DNA from: Flavobacteriaceae bacterium PS02293
GTDB lineage: Bacteria; Bacteroidota; Bacteroidia; Flavobacteriales; Weeksellaceae
Direction: 5' to 3'
Length of the DNA: 64,000 nt
Assembly (NCBI GenBank): GCA_029960045.1
Contig: JASCOV010000003.1
Span: 124,001 to 188,000 of the forward strand
Made by a program: the position numbers and the translations under genes. Of the stretch, positions 9,563 through 17,922 are shown piece by piece. Under the pieces are notes generated by a model. The model was not told where the DNA came from. It ran no database searches and was given only the letters and a program-made list of their open reading frames with translations. The stretch's first letter is position 1; every line of letters begins with the position of its first letter.

Positions 9563-9967
9563 ATGAAAAAACAAGACATTCCACAGGACGAAAGTAATCT
9601 ACAGTCAGCTAATATGACTGAAATGTTGTACGTGACTGATGAAAATAACAATTACACCACAGCTCAAAGCATCGGCTGGGAAGCTAAAAAAGCGGCTCTT
9701 GACGAATCGATGGAACTCATCCATGAGCGCATTCAAGAAGCAAAACAAAACGTTGCTGATGGAATCGTAAGTCCTATCATTTATTTTATGGAACTGAATA
9801 AAATGGATTTACAAGTTCTTGCTGCTTACGCTGGTAAATGGCAATGGACTGTGAAAAGACACGCAAAACCGAACATTTTCAAAAAACTCAGCGATTCTAC
9901 CTTGAAAAAATATGCCGATGCATTCGGAATTTCGGTAGATGAATTAAAAAATTTCGACGGAAAATAA
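9563..9967 (+). CDS. small protein with degenerate XRE-type helix-turn-helix
   Basis: The product is 134 aa from the ATG at 9563. A TTG at 9539 would add eight residues and is less likely. The N-terminal ~60 residues are polar and helical. The last ~60 look like an XRE/HTH_3 domain read loosely: a first helix (IIYFMELNKMDLQVLAAYAG), a linker where the recognition helix is expected (KWQWTVKRH), and the typical ending LSDSTLKKYADAFGISVDEL. It ends two bases before the BtrH-like gene. It may regulate the locus, or it may be an XRE-fold protein reused for another role. Function unknown. Confidence 0.6.
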   Translation: MKKQDIPQDESNLQSANMTEMLYVTDENNNYTTAQSIGWEAKKAALDESMELIHERIQEAKQNVADGIVSPIIYFMELNKMDLQVLAAYAGKWQWTVKRHAKPNIFKKLSDSTLKKYADAFGISVDELKNFDGK

Positions 9968-9969
9968 TT

Positions 9970-10965
9970 ATGCAGATCAACTTTGAACACCATCAAACCG
10001 CACATTGCGAAAACGGTGTCGCTTCCAATTTGTTACTCAACAGAGGTTTAAAACTCAGCGAACCAATGATTTTCGGAATCGGCTCGGGATTATTTTTCGT
10101 GTATTTACCTTTTTTAAAAGTAAACTTTGCACCAGGATTCAGTTATCGTCCAATGCCGGGAGCGATTTTTAGCAAAGCAGCGAAAAGACTGGGAATCAAA
10201 ATCAAAAGACAAAAATTCTCCAATCCAAAAGATGCGCAGGCTGCATTAGAAAAAAATTTAGAAAATAATATTCCAACGGGGTTACAAGTTGGCGTTTTCA
10301 ACTTAACCTATTTTCCGGAAGAATATAAATTCCATTTCAACGCTCACAATCTTGTGGTTTATGGCAAAGAAAATGGAAGGTTTTTAATCAGTGATCCTGT
10401 AATGGATTTTGCAACTTCACTTACAGAAGCCGAATTGGAAAAAGTGAGATATGCTAAAGGTGCACTTCCCCCAAAAGGTCATATGTATTTTCCGACACAC
10501 ATTCCGGAAAATGTAAACATTGAAGAAGCCATCAAAAAAGGAATCAAAGATACTTGCAAAAATATGCTTGCTCCAGTTCCTTTGATTGGCGTAAAAGCAA
10601 TGCGTTGGGTGGCGAAAAGTATCCCAAAATGGGCTGAGAAAAAAGGAACAAAAGTGACCAATCACTATTTAGGACAATTAATCCGAATGCAGGAAGAGAT
10701 TGGAACCGGCGGAGGCGGATTCAGGTTTATTTACGGCGCTTTTTTACAGGAAGCATCTGTGATTCTAAAAAATGATGAACTGAAAGAATTATCCAAAGAA
10801 ATTACCCGAATTGGTGATCTTTGGAGAGATTTTGCCGTAGATATTGCAAGAGTTTATAAGAATAGAAATTCCAAAAGTGATATTTACAATCAGCTTTCTA
10901 AATCGATGTTGCATATTGCCGATCTGGAAGAAGCTTTTTACAAAAAACTAAGAAAAGCGATTTAG
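9970..10965 (+). CDS. BtrH N-terminal-domain protein (papain-like acyltransferase candidate)
   Basis: The product is 331 aa. The N-terminal ~150 residues match the BtrH N-terminal domain, a papain-like fold. Cys13 lies in AHCENGVASN, and the candidate partners are His126 (FNAHNLVVYG) and Asp142 (ISDPVMD). BtrH of butirosin synthesis moves an acyl group from an ACP thioester onto an acceptor through its Cys. The C-terminal ~180 residues are helical and charged, with no family I can name. In a flexirubin locus an acyl-ACP to phenol transfer is exactly the missing step, so this is a candidate for joining the polyene acid to the resorcinol. That role is inferred. Confidence 0.75.
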   Translation: MQINFEHHQTAHCENGVASNLLLNRGLKLSEPMIFGIGSGLFFVYLPFLKVNFAPGFSYRPMPGAIFSKAAKRLGIKIKRQKFSNPKDAQAALEKNLENNIPTGLQVGVFNLTYFPEEYKFHFNAHNLVVYGKENGRFLISDPVMDFATSLTEAELEKVRYAKGALPPKGHMYFPTHIPENVNIEEAIKKGIKDTCKNMLAPVPLIGVKAMRWVAKSIPKWAEKKGTKVTNHYLGQLIRMQEEIGTGGGGFRFIYGAFLQEASVILKNDELKELSKEITRIGDLWRDFAVDIARVYKNRNSKSDIYNQLSKSMLHIADLEEAFYKKLRKAI

Positions 10966-10966
10966 T

Positions 10967-11719
10967 TTGGAACATATTATCGAAATAAAAAATCTTTATA
11001 AAAAATACAAAAGCTCCGATGAGTTTTCTGTAAATGATATTTCGTTGAATATAGATAAAAACGAAATCTACGGAATCCTCGGTCCAAACGGAGCCGGAAA
11101 AACCACATTGATTTCTATGCTTTCCGGTTTAATTAAACCAACGTCAGGAAGTTTTACAATCAATGGATTGTCACCTAAAAAAGACAGTTCGAAAATAAAG
11201 CAATTAATTGGTGTTGTTCCGCAGGAATATGCTCTTTATCCGACTTTAACAGCTAAAGAAAATCTTATATTTTTTGGAAGTTTATATGGATTAAAACCTA
11301 AAAGTATTCACAAAAAAATCGATGAAGCTCTGGAAATAATGGGCTTGTCAAAATTTGCGGATAAGAAAATTGAACAGTTTTCTGGCGGAATGAAACGTCG
11401 CTGTAATCTCATTGCAGGAACACTTCACAATCCGAAGGTTTTGTTTTTAGACGAACCAACTGTTGGCGTTGACGTCCAATCGAAAAAAGCAATTATCGAT
11501 TATCTTTTAGATTTAAATAAAAGAGGAACTTGTATCATTTACACATCGCATCACCTTTCTGAAGCTGAAGAATTCTGTACAAAAATCGCCATTATCGACC
11601 ACGGAAAAATCCACGCAACGGGAACTCCTGAAGAATTAGTAAAAAAGGTTGCTAATGCGGAAAACCTTGAGGATGTTTTCATTTCATTAACCGGAAAAGA
11701 ATTGAGAGATGTTGTATAA
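10967..11719 (+). CDS. ABC transporter ATP-binding protein
   Basis: A 250-aa ABC ATPase with Walker A GPNGAGKTT, the Q-loop in VVPQEYALYP, signature FSGGMKRR and Walker B VLFLDEPTVGVD. The start is a TTG one base after the previous stop. No other in-frame start precedes the Walker A, and the residues after it (EHIIEIKNLYKKY) are a normal ABC N-terminus. It pairs with the permease gene that overlaps its end by 11 bases. The subtype resembles ABC-2 exporters of drugs, lipids or polyketides, consistent with moving pigment or precursors across the inner membrane. Confidence 0.93.
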   Translation: MEHIIEIKNLYKKYKSSDEFSVNDISLNIDKNEIYGILGPNGAGKTTLISMLSGLIKPTSGSFTINGLSPKKDSSKIKQLIGVVPQEYALYPTLTAKENLIFFGSLYGLKPKSIHKKIDEALEIMGLSKFADKKIEQFSGGMKRRCNLIAGTLHNPKVLFLDEPTVGVDVQSKKAIIDYLLDLNKRGTCIIYTSHHLSEAEEFCTKIAIIDHGKIHATGTPEELVKKVANAENLEDVFISLTGKELRDVV

Positions 11720-12974
11720 ATTGTGGAGAAGCTTCGTCAAAGAAATTCAGTTATTGAAGAGAGATTCTGGTGGAATTGTCATTATTTTTCTGATGCCTTT
11801 GCTTTTGATTATCACGATTACTTTGATTCAGGATTCGACATTCAAAAATCTGGAAGGTTCAAAAATTCCGATTATTTTCATTGATAATGATAAATCTGAA
11901 GTTTCAAAAGTAATCACACAGGAACTTAAAGACAGCAAAACATTCGAATTGGTTACAGATTATAATGAAAAGTCTGCTCAGGAAGCTGTTTTCGGTGGAG
12001 ATTATCAGATGGCAATCGTCATTCCTGAAAATTTAACCAAAGATTTAAACTCAAATATTGATTCCAAAGTTCAAACCGTTGTGAGTTCTTTTGGATTAGA
12101 TACCGATTCAGCTTCGAAAAAAATTACGGCTGTGAAGACCAAAGACATTCATTTGTATTTTGACCCAGCAACCAATATGGGATTTAAAAATTCTGTAATG
12201 AATGCCATTAATAAAATGGTTTTTGAAATCGAGAACAAAAAAATCTACAAAGCTTTCCAAGACCAGCTGGGAACAACAGAAAATCTGGAAGAGAATAAAA
12301 ATTTAATCAGCTTCAAAGAAATCATTCCAAAAAATGGCAAATTAGATGTCATTCCAAATTCAGTTCAGCACAATGTTCCGGCTTGGGCATTGTTTGCAAT
12401 TTTCTTTATTGTTGTGCCTTTGTCTATTAACTTGGTTAAAGAAAAAAGTCAAGGAACGAGTGTGAGAATTCGCATAAGTCCAACGCCATATTTCATTCAT
12501 ATTTTAGGAAAAACTTTTACCTATTTAATTATTTGCGTCATTCAGTTTTTGTTGATGGTTGCAGTGGGAATCTGGCTTTTTCCTATGATGGATTTGCCAC
12601 AATTTGATGTTTCGGGAAAAATGTGCCACCTTCTGATTGTAACTTTATTTGCAGGATTAGCAGCGATTGGATTTGGAATTTTAATCGGAACAATGTCTAA
12701 TACTCAAGAACAATCTGCACCGTTTGGAGCAACTTCAGTTGTAGTTTTAGCGGCGGTTGGTGGAATCTGGGTTCCCGTATTTTTAATGCCGGAATTTATG
12801 CAGAAAATCGCAGCATTTTCTCCAATGAATTGGGGGCTGAATGCTTATTACAACATCATTTTAAGAAACAGCGGAATTGGCGAAATTGCCAAAGAACTGA
12901 TTTTCTTATTTTTATTTTATATTGCGATGGTCAGTATTTCATTATTTTATGAAAGGAAACAAAATACTGTTTGA
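11709..12974 (+). CDS. ABC-2 type transporter permease
   Basis: A 421-aa ABC-2 permease. One N-terminal TM helix (about 22-40) is followed by a large extracytoplasmic domain (about 45-220). A cluster of about five TM helices runs to the C-terminus and includes the conserved SPMNWGLNAYY segment before the last helix. It overlaps the ATPase gene by 11 bases. Together they form a half-size exporter, presumably a dimer, within the pigment operon. Cargo is unknown. Confidence 0.9.
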   Translation: MLYKLWRSFVKEIQLLKRDSGGIVIIFLMPLLLIITITLIQDSTFKNLEGSKIPIIFIDNDKSEVSKVITQELKDSKTFELVTDYNEKSAQEAVFGGDYQMAIVIPENLTKDLNSNIDSKVQTVVSSFGLDTDSASKKITAVKTKDIHLYFDPATNMGFKNSVMNAINKMVFEIENKKIYKAFQDQLGTTENLEENKNLISFKEIIPKNGKLDVIPNSVQHNVPAWALFAIFFIVVPLSINLVKEKSQGTSVRIRISPTPYFIHILGKTFTYLIICVIQFLLMVAVGIWLFPMMDLPQFDVSGKMCHLLIVTLFAGLAAIGFGILIGTMSNTQEQSAPFGATSVVVLAAVGGIWVPVFLMPEFMQKIAAFSPMNWGLNAYYNIILRNSGIGEIAKELIFLFLFYIAMVSISLFYERKQNTV

Positions 12975-12977
12975 TTT

Positions 12978-13628
12978 ATGAAAGCATTTATATCATATGA
13001 AGGCTTACCTATAAAATCTGGTGGTGCGCACACTTTAACTAATAAAAACCAAAAGGAAAACTATAATAAGACTTTGGAATTTTTGAATGATTTCACACAA
13101 GTTAAAGCAGAAGAAATAGAACTTACCATTTATGAATCTGCACATAAAAATTATTCAGTTTTAAAATATTTAATCAAACTAATATTTAGTTTTGGAATTC
13201 CGAAAATGAGAAACGATGGATTTCTTAAATCTTGGAGTTGGAATTTATCTAAAAAAAATATTGAGAAAGGGTTTGAGTTTTTACAATTAAATCAAAAACT
13301 ACCCAATAATCCTTTCGGTCCAATTTCATTAAATATCAAATGGAATTTTTATTTTAAAAATTCTACTAGTAAGGACGTTTTGCCTAACCAAAATTTAATT
13401 CCTCAGATTGATTTCAGAATTAGGAATTCTCAGATATATTTGAGAATGGCAGAAAAATCAACAATGTCTGTTTGGTTCGCTTTTCCTTTCGAAAAAATAA
13501 CTGAAGATGAAAAAGAATATTTTAAAAAATTAAAACTAAATCTTCCATTTAATTTTTCTAACAACCATTGGGAATTATGGAAAGTTTCATCAAAAGGGAA
13601 TTGGACATCACAAAAAATAGAATTTTAA
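12978..13628 (+). CDS. hypothetical protein of unknown family
   Basis: A 216-aa protein with no signal peptide and no TM segment, rich in Asn, Lys, Phe and Trp. It starts three bases after the permease stop and is followed at once by the thioesterase gene, so it is transcribed with the pigment operon. I recognise no motif. Its codon and base use looks even more AT-biased than its neighbours, and it has no obvious role in polyene synthesis. It may be a later insertion into the operon. Confidence 0.65.
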   Translation: MKAFISYEGLPIKSGGAHTLTNKNQKENYNKTLEFLNDFTQVKAEEIELTIYESAHKNYSVLKYLIKLIFSFGIPKMRNDGFLKSWSWNLSKKNIEKGFEFLQLNQKLPNNPFGPISLNIKWNFYFKNSTSKDVLPNQNLIPQIDFRIRNSQIYLRMAEKSTMSVWFAFPFEKITEDEKEYFKKLKLNLPFNFSNNHWELWKVSSKGNWTSQKIEF

Positions 13629-14048
13629 ATGCAGTCTAAAAACATAACCTGTACCGAAGAAGTACGTGTAAGATTCAACGAAACAGACCCACTCGGAATT
13701 GTGTGGCACGGTCATTACATCGTCTATTTTGAAGACGGGAGAGAAGCTTTTGGAAGGCAACACGGTTTGACCTATCTTGATATTCAGAAAGCTGGATATG
13801 TTACACCGATTGTGAAAAGTACCTGCGAACATTTTCTTCCTTTGAAATATGGAGAAACTTTTAAAATCGTAACCACTTTCGTGAATTCTGTTTCAGCAAA
13901 ATTGATTTATAAATACGAGCTTTTTAACGAAGAAAATAAATTAGTCTGTTCAGGAGAAACGATTCAGGTTTTCTTGGATTCTGATAATAATTTATGTTTA
14001 TATAATCCTGAGTTTTTTCAAGCTTGGAAAGATAAAATGGGATTATAA
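13629..14048 (+). CDS. acyl-CoA/acyl-ACP thioesterase, 4HBT (YbgC-like) family
   Basis: A 139-aa single-hotdog thioesterase. The 4HBT active-site motif is clear: VRFNETDPLGIVWHGHY, with catalytic Asp20 and the conserved His27. Members release acyl chains from CoA or ACP, and aryl polyene loci carry one such gene. Its TAA overlaps the ATG of the ketosynthase that follows (TAATG). It may free misprimed or finished chains. Confidence 0.88.
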   Translation: MQSKNITCTEEVRVRFNETDPLGIVWHGHYIVYFEDGREAFGRQHGLTYLDIQKAGYVTPIVKSTCEHFLPLKYGETFKIVTTFVNSVSAKLIYKYELFNEENKLVCSGETIQVFLDSDNNLCLYNPEFFQAWKDKMGL

Positions 14049-15193
14049 TGAGAGAAGTTTTTATTACAGATTACAACTGTGTTACACCTTTAGGTTTTGA
14101 TGTCTCTTCGAACTGGAATGCTCTTTTGGAAGGAAAATCCGGTGTGGCTTTAAATAAAATCATAGAAAATCAGGAACCTTTTTATGCTTCAATGATAGAT
14201 TCTGAAAAATTAGAAAATGAATTCAATAGATTCTTCGACTCCGCTCAGAATGACAATATTGAATTCACAAGGCTTGAAAAAATGTTTTTGTTAAGTCTAA
14301 AACCTTTAGTTGAAAAACATCAAATTTCAGACAAAACCGCTTTTATTTTATCGACAACAAAAGGAAATATCAGTTTACTAAAAAGCCAAACCACTTTACC
14401 GGAAGATGTTTTTCTTTCAAAAATGGCTCAGAAAATTGCTGATTTTTTTGGATTTACAACTAACCCAATTGTGGTTTCTAATGCCTGCGTTTCCGGAGTG
14501 ATGGCGATTGCTGTTGCGAAAAATATGATTCAGGCAGGAAAATATAAAGATGCTTTTGTCATTGCGGGAGACGAAATTTCTGAGTTTGTGATTTCGGGTT
14601 TCAACTCTTTTCAAGCGATTGGAACAGAAATCTGCAAACCTTATGATAAAAACCGTGATGGAATCAATATTGGTGAAGCAACAGCTTCGGTTTACATCAC
14701 TTCAGAATTGAATCAAAACGAGAAATTTAGTTTTAAAATCTTGGGAGATTCTGCAATTAATGATGCGAACCATATTTCCGGACCATCAAGAACTGGCGAC
14801 GGATTGTTTGCAAGCATCAAAAATGCAATGACAGAAGCTAAGATTTCATCAGAACAAATTGACTTCATTTCTGCACACGGAACAGCAACAATCTATAATG
14901 ACGAAATGGAAGCGATCGCTTTCAACAGAATGGAATTGCAGAATGTTCCTTTGAACAGTCTGAAAGCTTATTACGGGCATTGTTTGGGAGCTTCGGGATT
15001 ATTGGAAAGTATTATTTCTATGGAATCTGCTTTGAATAATACATTAATTCCATCAAAAAACTTCGAAGAAACGGGAACTTCCAAGCCTTTGAATATTATT
15101 AAAGAAAACCAAACTGCAGAAATCAAATATATTTTGAAAACGGCTTCAGGTTTTGGCGGGTGTAATGCAGCGATTGTTTTGGAAAAGGCATAA
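14048..15193 (+). CDS. beta-ketoacyl-ACP synthase (FabF-like) carrying a repeat-derived insertion
   Basis: A 381-aa KAS II-type enzyme with the complete Cys-His-His triad: Cys147 in VSNACVSG, His277 in ISAHGTA and His311 in YYGHCLGASG. It extends ACP-bound chains. Residues ~61-70 (RFFDSAQNDN) are encoded by sequence typical of a palindromic intergenic repeat of this group, placed between inverted 9-mers (see repeat at 14219-14266). The insertion is in frame, falls in the variable N-terminal region and spares the active site. It belongs to the aryl polyene branch and is coupled to the thioesterase gene. Confidence 0.88.
   Translation: MREVFITDYNCVTPLGFDVSSNWNALLEGKSGVALNKIIENQEPFYASMIDSEKLENEFNRFFDSAQNDNIEFTRLEKMFLLSLKPLVEKHQISDKTAFILSTTKGNISLLKSQTTLPEDVFLSKMAQKIADFFGFTTNPIVVSNACVSGVMAIAVAKNMIQAGKYKDAFVIAGDEISEFVISGFNSFQAIGTEICKPYDKNRDGINIGEATASVYITSELNQNEKFSFKILGDSAINDANHISGPSRTGDGLFASIKNAMTEAKISSEQIDFISAHGTATIYNDEMEAIAFNRMELQNVPLNSLKAYYGHCLGASGLLESIISMESALNNTLIPSKNFEETGTSKPLNIIKENQTAEIKYILKTASGFGGCNAAIVLEKA
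14219..14266. repeat. REP-like palindromic element inside a ketosynthase gene
   Basis: The core ttcgactccgctcagaatga (14234-14253) is bracketed by the perfect inverted pair gaattcaat (14219-14227) and attgaattc (14258-14266). From general knowledge this core is a common intergenic repeat in flavobacterial genomes. Here it is translated in frame as part of residues 58-73 of the KS. Confidence 0.6.
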
Positions 15194-15233
15194 AAATAAT
15201 TTTGTAATTTTGATAGAATTAAAGTTTTAGGAA

Positions 15234-15476
15234 ATGGAATCTACTTTAGAAATCAGAAAAAGAATTCACGACTTTATAGATATTGCAGATGAGAGAATTC
15301 TGCGCATTATCAATGGAATTATCGATGTGGAAGAGCAGGAAGATAACTATCCCGCTGTTCCAGATTGGTATTACGAGAAGCTTGAAATTGAAAGGGAAAA
15401 GCATTTGAAAGGAGAAACGCCTTCGTATACTTGGGAAGAAGTAAAGCAAAAGTTGATGAAAGATTATGACTTATAA
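15234..15476 (+). CDS. antitoxin-like protein of a RelE/ParE-type pair
   Basis: An 80-aa acidic protein. An N-terminal helical segment (ESTLEIRKRIHDFIDIADE) is followed by a Trp/Glu-rich tail ending YTWEEVKQKLMKDYDL. This is the usual layout of Bacteroidota antitoxins encoded just before ParE/RelE toxins. Its end overlaps the toxin gene by 11 bases. It lies between two ketosynthase genes of the pigment operon, 40 bases after the first. Confidence 0.75.
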   Translation: MESTLEIRKRIHDFIDIADERILRIINGIIDVEEQEDNYPAVPDWYYEKLEIEREKHLKGETPSYTWEEVKQKLMKDYDL

Positions 15477-15753
15477 ATTAATTTTAAAGTCAAGAGCTCA
15501 CACTGATTTAGCGGAAGCTATTGAATATTATCAAGATAAAAGAAAAGGTTTAGGCCTAAAGTTTTTAAAATGCGCTCAAAAATTCTTTAATAGAATTTCA
15601 AGAAATCCACTTCACTATCCTTTAAAAAGTGGTCAATTCCGTGAAGCTTACATTCAAAAATTTCCCTATGTTATCATTTATGAAATTATAGATAACGAAG
15701 TTGTGGTGTTCTCTGTTTTCAACACGCATCAAAATCCAGCAAAAAAGCCTTAA
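15466..15753 (+). CDS. RelE/ParE-family toxin
   Basis: A 95-aa protein with the RelE/ParE plasmid-stabilisation fold signature: SRAHTDLAEAIEYYQDKRKGLG, then RISRNPLHYPL, then FPYVIIYEIIDNEVVVFSVFNTHQNP. ParE members poison gyrase and RelE members cleave ribosome-bound mRNA. The sequence alone does not decide between them. It overlaps the antitoxin gene by 11 bases. Basic residues and length are normal, so it looks intact. Confidence 0.85.
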   Translation: MTYKLILKSRAHTDLAEAIEYYQDKRKGLGLKFLKCAQKFFNRISRNPLHYPLKSGQFREAYIQKFPYVIIYEIIDNEVVVFSVFNTHQNPAKKP

Positions 15754-15771
15754 TCTTTCTGAAAATTCTCA

Positions 15772-16311
15772 ATGAAGAAGACAGACATTTGTACCATAGA
15801 AAATTCAAAAATTGTTGTTAACGAACAAATTATTTTTGAAAGCCAAACCGACAATTTTCAAGATTTTGCGAAAGAAGCTTATAAAAGTCTAGAACTGAAT
15901 TATCCTAAATTTCATAAAATGGATAATCTCAGCAAACTTGCTTTCCTAGCTTCCGAAATGATTTTGAAAAATGATGACCACAGCAAAACCGCATTGGTTT
16001 TCGCCAACAAATCCTCAAGCCTAGACACCGATTTCAAATATCAGGAAAGCATCAATTCTCAGGAGAATTATTTCCCGAGTCCTGCTATTTTTGTTTATAC
16101 TTTACCGAATATTTGTGTGGGTGAAATCAGCATCAGGCACAAAATGCAAACCGAAAACGCTTTTTTTGTCTTGGATGAATTGGATGAAGAATTTTTAAAC
16201 GATTACTCGGAACAGATTTTGCAATCTGGAAAAGCTCAAAAAGTTTTATGCAGCTGGGTAGAACTCTATCAGGAAAGTTATCAGGCTTTTGTATATTTGC
16301 TAAATAAGTAA
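15772..16311 (+). CDS. truncated ketosynthase-like protein lacking the active site
   Basis: A 179-aa protein resembling the first part of a KAS I/II enzyme ([19 protein letters not shown], then [14 protein letters not shown], then [20 protein letters not shown]). There is no catalytic Cys segment and no downstream His motifs. Similar short KS-like proteins occur in Bacteroidota aryl polyene loci, so this is more likely a dedicated accessory protein than a fresh truncation: the reading frame is clean to its stop. It may bind acyl-ACP or scaffold the KS. It sits just after the toxin gene and just before the ACP gene. Confidence 0.65.
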   Translation: MKKTDICTIENSKIVVNEQIIFESQTDNFQDFAKEAYKSLELNYPKFHKMDNLSKLAFLASEMILKNDDHSKTALVFANKSSSLDTDFKYQESINSQENYFPSPAIFVYTLPNICVGEISIRHKMQTENAFFVLDELDEEFLNDYSEQILQSGKAQKVLCSWVELYQESYQAFVYLLNK

Positions 16312-16375
16312 AAATTAAACTATCAATATAAAAGGTATCAGACTAAGAATCTATACGTTTGACAAATAAAAAATT

Positions 16376-16633
16376 ATGAGCGACTTAAAATTAGAATTAA
16401 AAAACAAAATCGTAGAAGTTCTTAACCTAGAAGACGTTTCTGTAGAAGAAATCAAAGATACAGATCCATTGTTCGGAGGAGGTCTTGGACTGGACTCCAT
16501 CGATGCTTTGGAATTAATCGTTCTTCTTGAAAAAGAATACGGAATCAAATTATCTGACCCGAAAAAAGGGAAAGAAATCTTCCAGTCTATCGAAGTAATG
16601 GCGAAATTCATTGAAGAAAACAGAACAAAGTAG
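16376..16633 (+). CDS. acyl carrier protein (aryl polyene branch, first)
   Basis: An 85-aa ACP. Ser41 in GLGLDSIDALEL is the phosphopantetheine site, and the rest is the usual acidic four-helix pattern. It carries growing chains for the adjacent ketosynthases. The 64-base gap before it and the palindromic region after it make a separate transcript boundary possible, though neighbours are collinear. Confidence 0.93.
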   Translation: MSDLKLELKNKIVEVLNLEDVSVEEIKDTDPLFGGGLGLDSIDALELIVLLEKEYGIKLSDPKKGKEIFQSIEVMAKFIEENRTK

Positions 16634-16644
16634 TTCAATCTAAC

Positions 16645-16706
16645 AATGTATCAATTTAACAATGTACCAATATTGTTACACTGTTACACTGTTAAATTGA
16701 TACATT
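16645..16706. repeat. intergenic inverted repeat, 21-base arms
   Basis: Arms 16645-16665 and 16686-16706 are complementary at 20 of 21 positions, separated by 20 bases. The aatgtatcaatttaaca motif recurs in shortened form in the gap at 29550-29634. It fills the space between the ACP and KS genes and could form a stable hairpin in the transcript. There is no U-run typical of a terminator. Confidence 0.75.
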
Positions 16707-16722
16707 GATACATTTTGTAAAG

Positions 16723-17922
16723 ATGAGTCAAAAAATTGCTATAACAGGAATGGGCATCATCTCTGCTATTGGAAACAATGTGGAGGAAAATTTGAGTTCG
16801 TTAAAATCCGGAAAACACGGCATTTCAGACATTCAGCTATTTGAAACGCGTCACACTGGACATATTAAAACAGGAGAAATCAGATTGTCTAATGAAGAGC
16901 TTGTAAAAAAACTTCAGTTAAGTGAAGATAATAATGCTACAAGAACTTCTTTGCTAGGAATGGCTGCAGCAAAAGAAGCTGTAGAAAGTGCCGGAATTTC
17001 TGATATTAATGAATATAAAACCGGATTGATTTCCTCAACAAGCGTTGGTGGAATGGATGTTACCGAGAAATATTTCTATTCCTACGAAGACTTCCCTGAA
17101 AAGCAAAAATATATTGACTCTCACGATGCCGGAAATTCATCTTTATTGATTGCGGATTATCTTGGCTTGAAAGGTATGGTTTCGACCATCAGTACAGCCT
17201 GTTCGTCTGCTGCCAACGCCATTATGATGGGTGCAAAACTGATTAAAAACGGTGTTCTTGACAGAGTAATTGTCGGCGGAACAGATTCTCTTTCAAAATT
17301 CACTTTGAATGGTTTCAGCACTTTAATGATTCTTACAGATTCTTATAATACACCTTTTGACAACGACAGAAAAGGCCTAAATCTTGGTGAAGCTGCTGCT
17401 TTCTTGGTTTTAGAATCTGATGAAATCATAAAAAAACAAAACAAAAAAGTACTCGGTTATCTTTCTGGTTATGGAAACGCAAATGATGCGCATCATCAAA
17501 CCGCTTCTTCGGAAAACGGACAAGGTGCTTATCTCGCAATGGAAAAAGCTTTGAAAATTTCTGGCTTAGACAAAGAAAGTATCGATTACATCAACGTCCA
17601 CGGAACAGCAACTCCGAATAATGATTTATCAGAAGGAATTGCAATGATTAGAATTTTTGGAGAAAATCAAGTTCCGGAATTCAGTTCTACGAAAGCTTTT
17701 ACAGGTCATACTTTGGCTGCAGCAGCGGGAATTGAAGCCGTTTATTCTTTATTAGCTATTCAAAATAATTTGATTTTTCCGAATCTGAATTTTAAAACTA
17801 AAATGGAAGAATTCGATTTGACTCCTGTCACTGAACTGAAAGAAAAAAACATCAATCACGTCCTTTCCAACTCATTTGGTTTTGGAGGAAATTGTTCAAC
17901 CTTAATTTTCTCAAAATCGTGA
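16723..17922 (+). CDS. beta-ketoacyl-ACP synthase (KS partner of a KS/CLF pair)
   Basis: The product is 399 aa from the ATG at 16723. A TTG at 16705 lies within the upstream palindrome and is rejected. The triad is complete: Cys160 in ISTACSSA, His293 in NVHGTATP and His329 in FTGHTLAAAAG. It is the catalytic chain-extending KS of the polyene system, comparable to ApeO. It ends in a four-base GTGA overlap with a KS-like partner, the arrangement of a KS with its chain length factor. Confidence 0.9.
   Translation: MSQKIAITGMGIISAIGNNVEENLSSLKSGKHGISDIQLFETRHTGHIKTGEIRLSNEELVKKLQLSEDNNATRTSLLGMAAAKEAVESAGISDINEYKTGLISSTSVGGMDVTEKYFYSYEDFPEKQKYIDSHDAGNSSLLIADYLGLKGMVSTISTACSSAANAIMMGAKLIKNGVLDRVIVGGTDSLSKFTLNGFSTLMILTDSYNTPFDNDRKGLNLGEAAAFLVLESDEIIKKQNKKVLGYLSGYGNANDAHHQTASSENGQGAYLAMEKALKISGLDKESIDYINVHGTATPNNDLSEGIAMIRIFGENQVPEFSSTKAFTGHTLAAAAGIEAVYSLLAIQNNLIFPNLNFKTKMEEFDLTPVTELKEKNINHVLSNSFGFGGNCSTLIFSKS

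Noticed and set aside
15772..16311. Possible pseudogene of a ketosynthase
   Set aside because: The frame is clean, codon use is normal and similar short forms are known in such loci, so it is kept as a gene.
16645..16706. Rho-independent terminator after the ACP gene
   Set aside because: The arms are AT-rich, the loop is long and no T-run follows; repeat element preferred.
17892..17918. ATG start at 17892 for the CLF-like gene
   Set aside because: It lies deep in the preceding KS gene; the GTG in the GTGA overlap gives the normal N-terminus.
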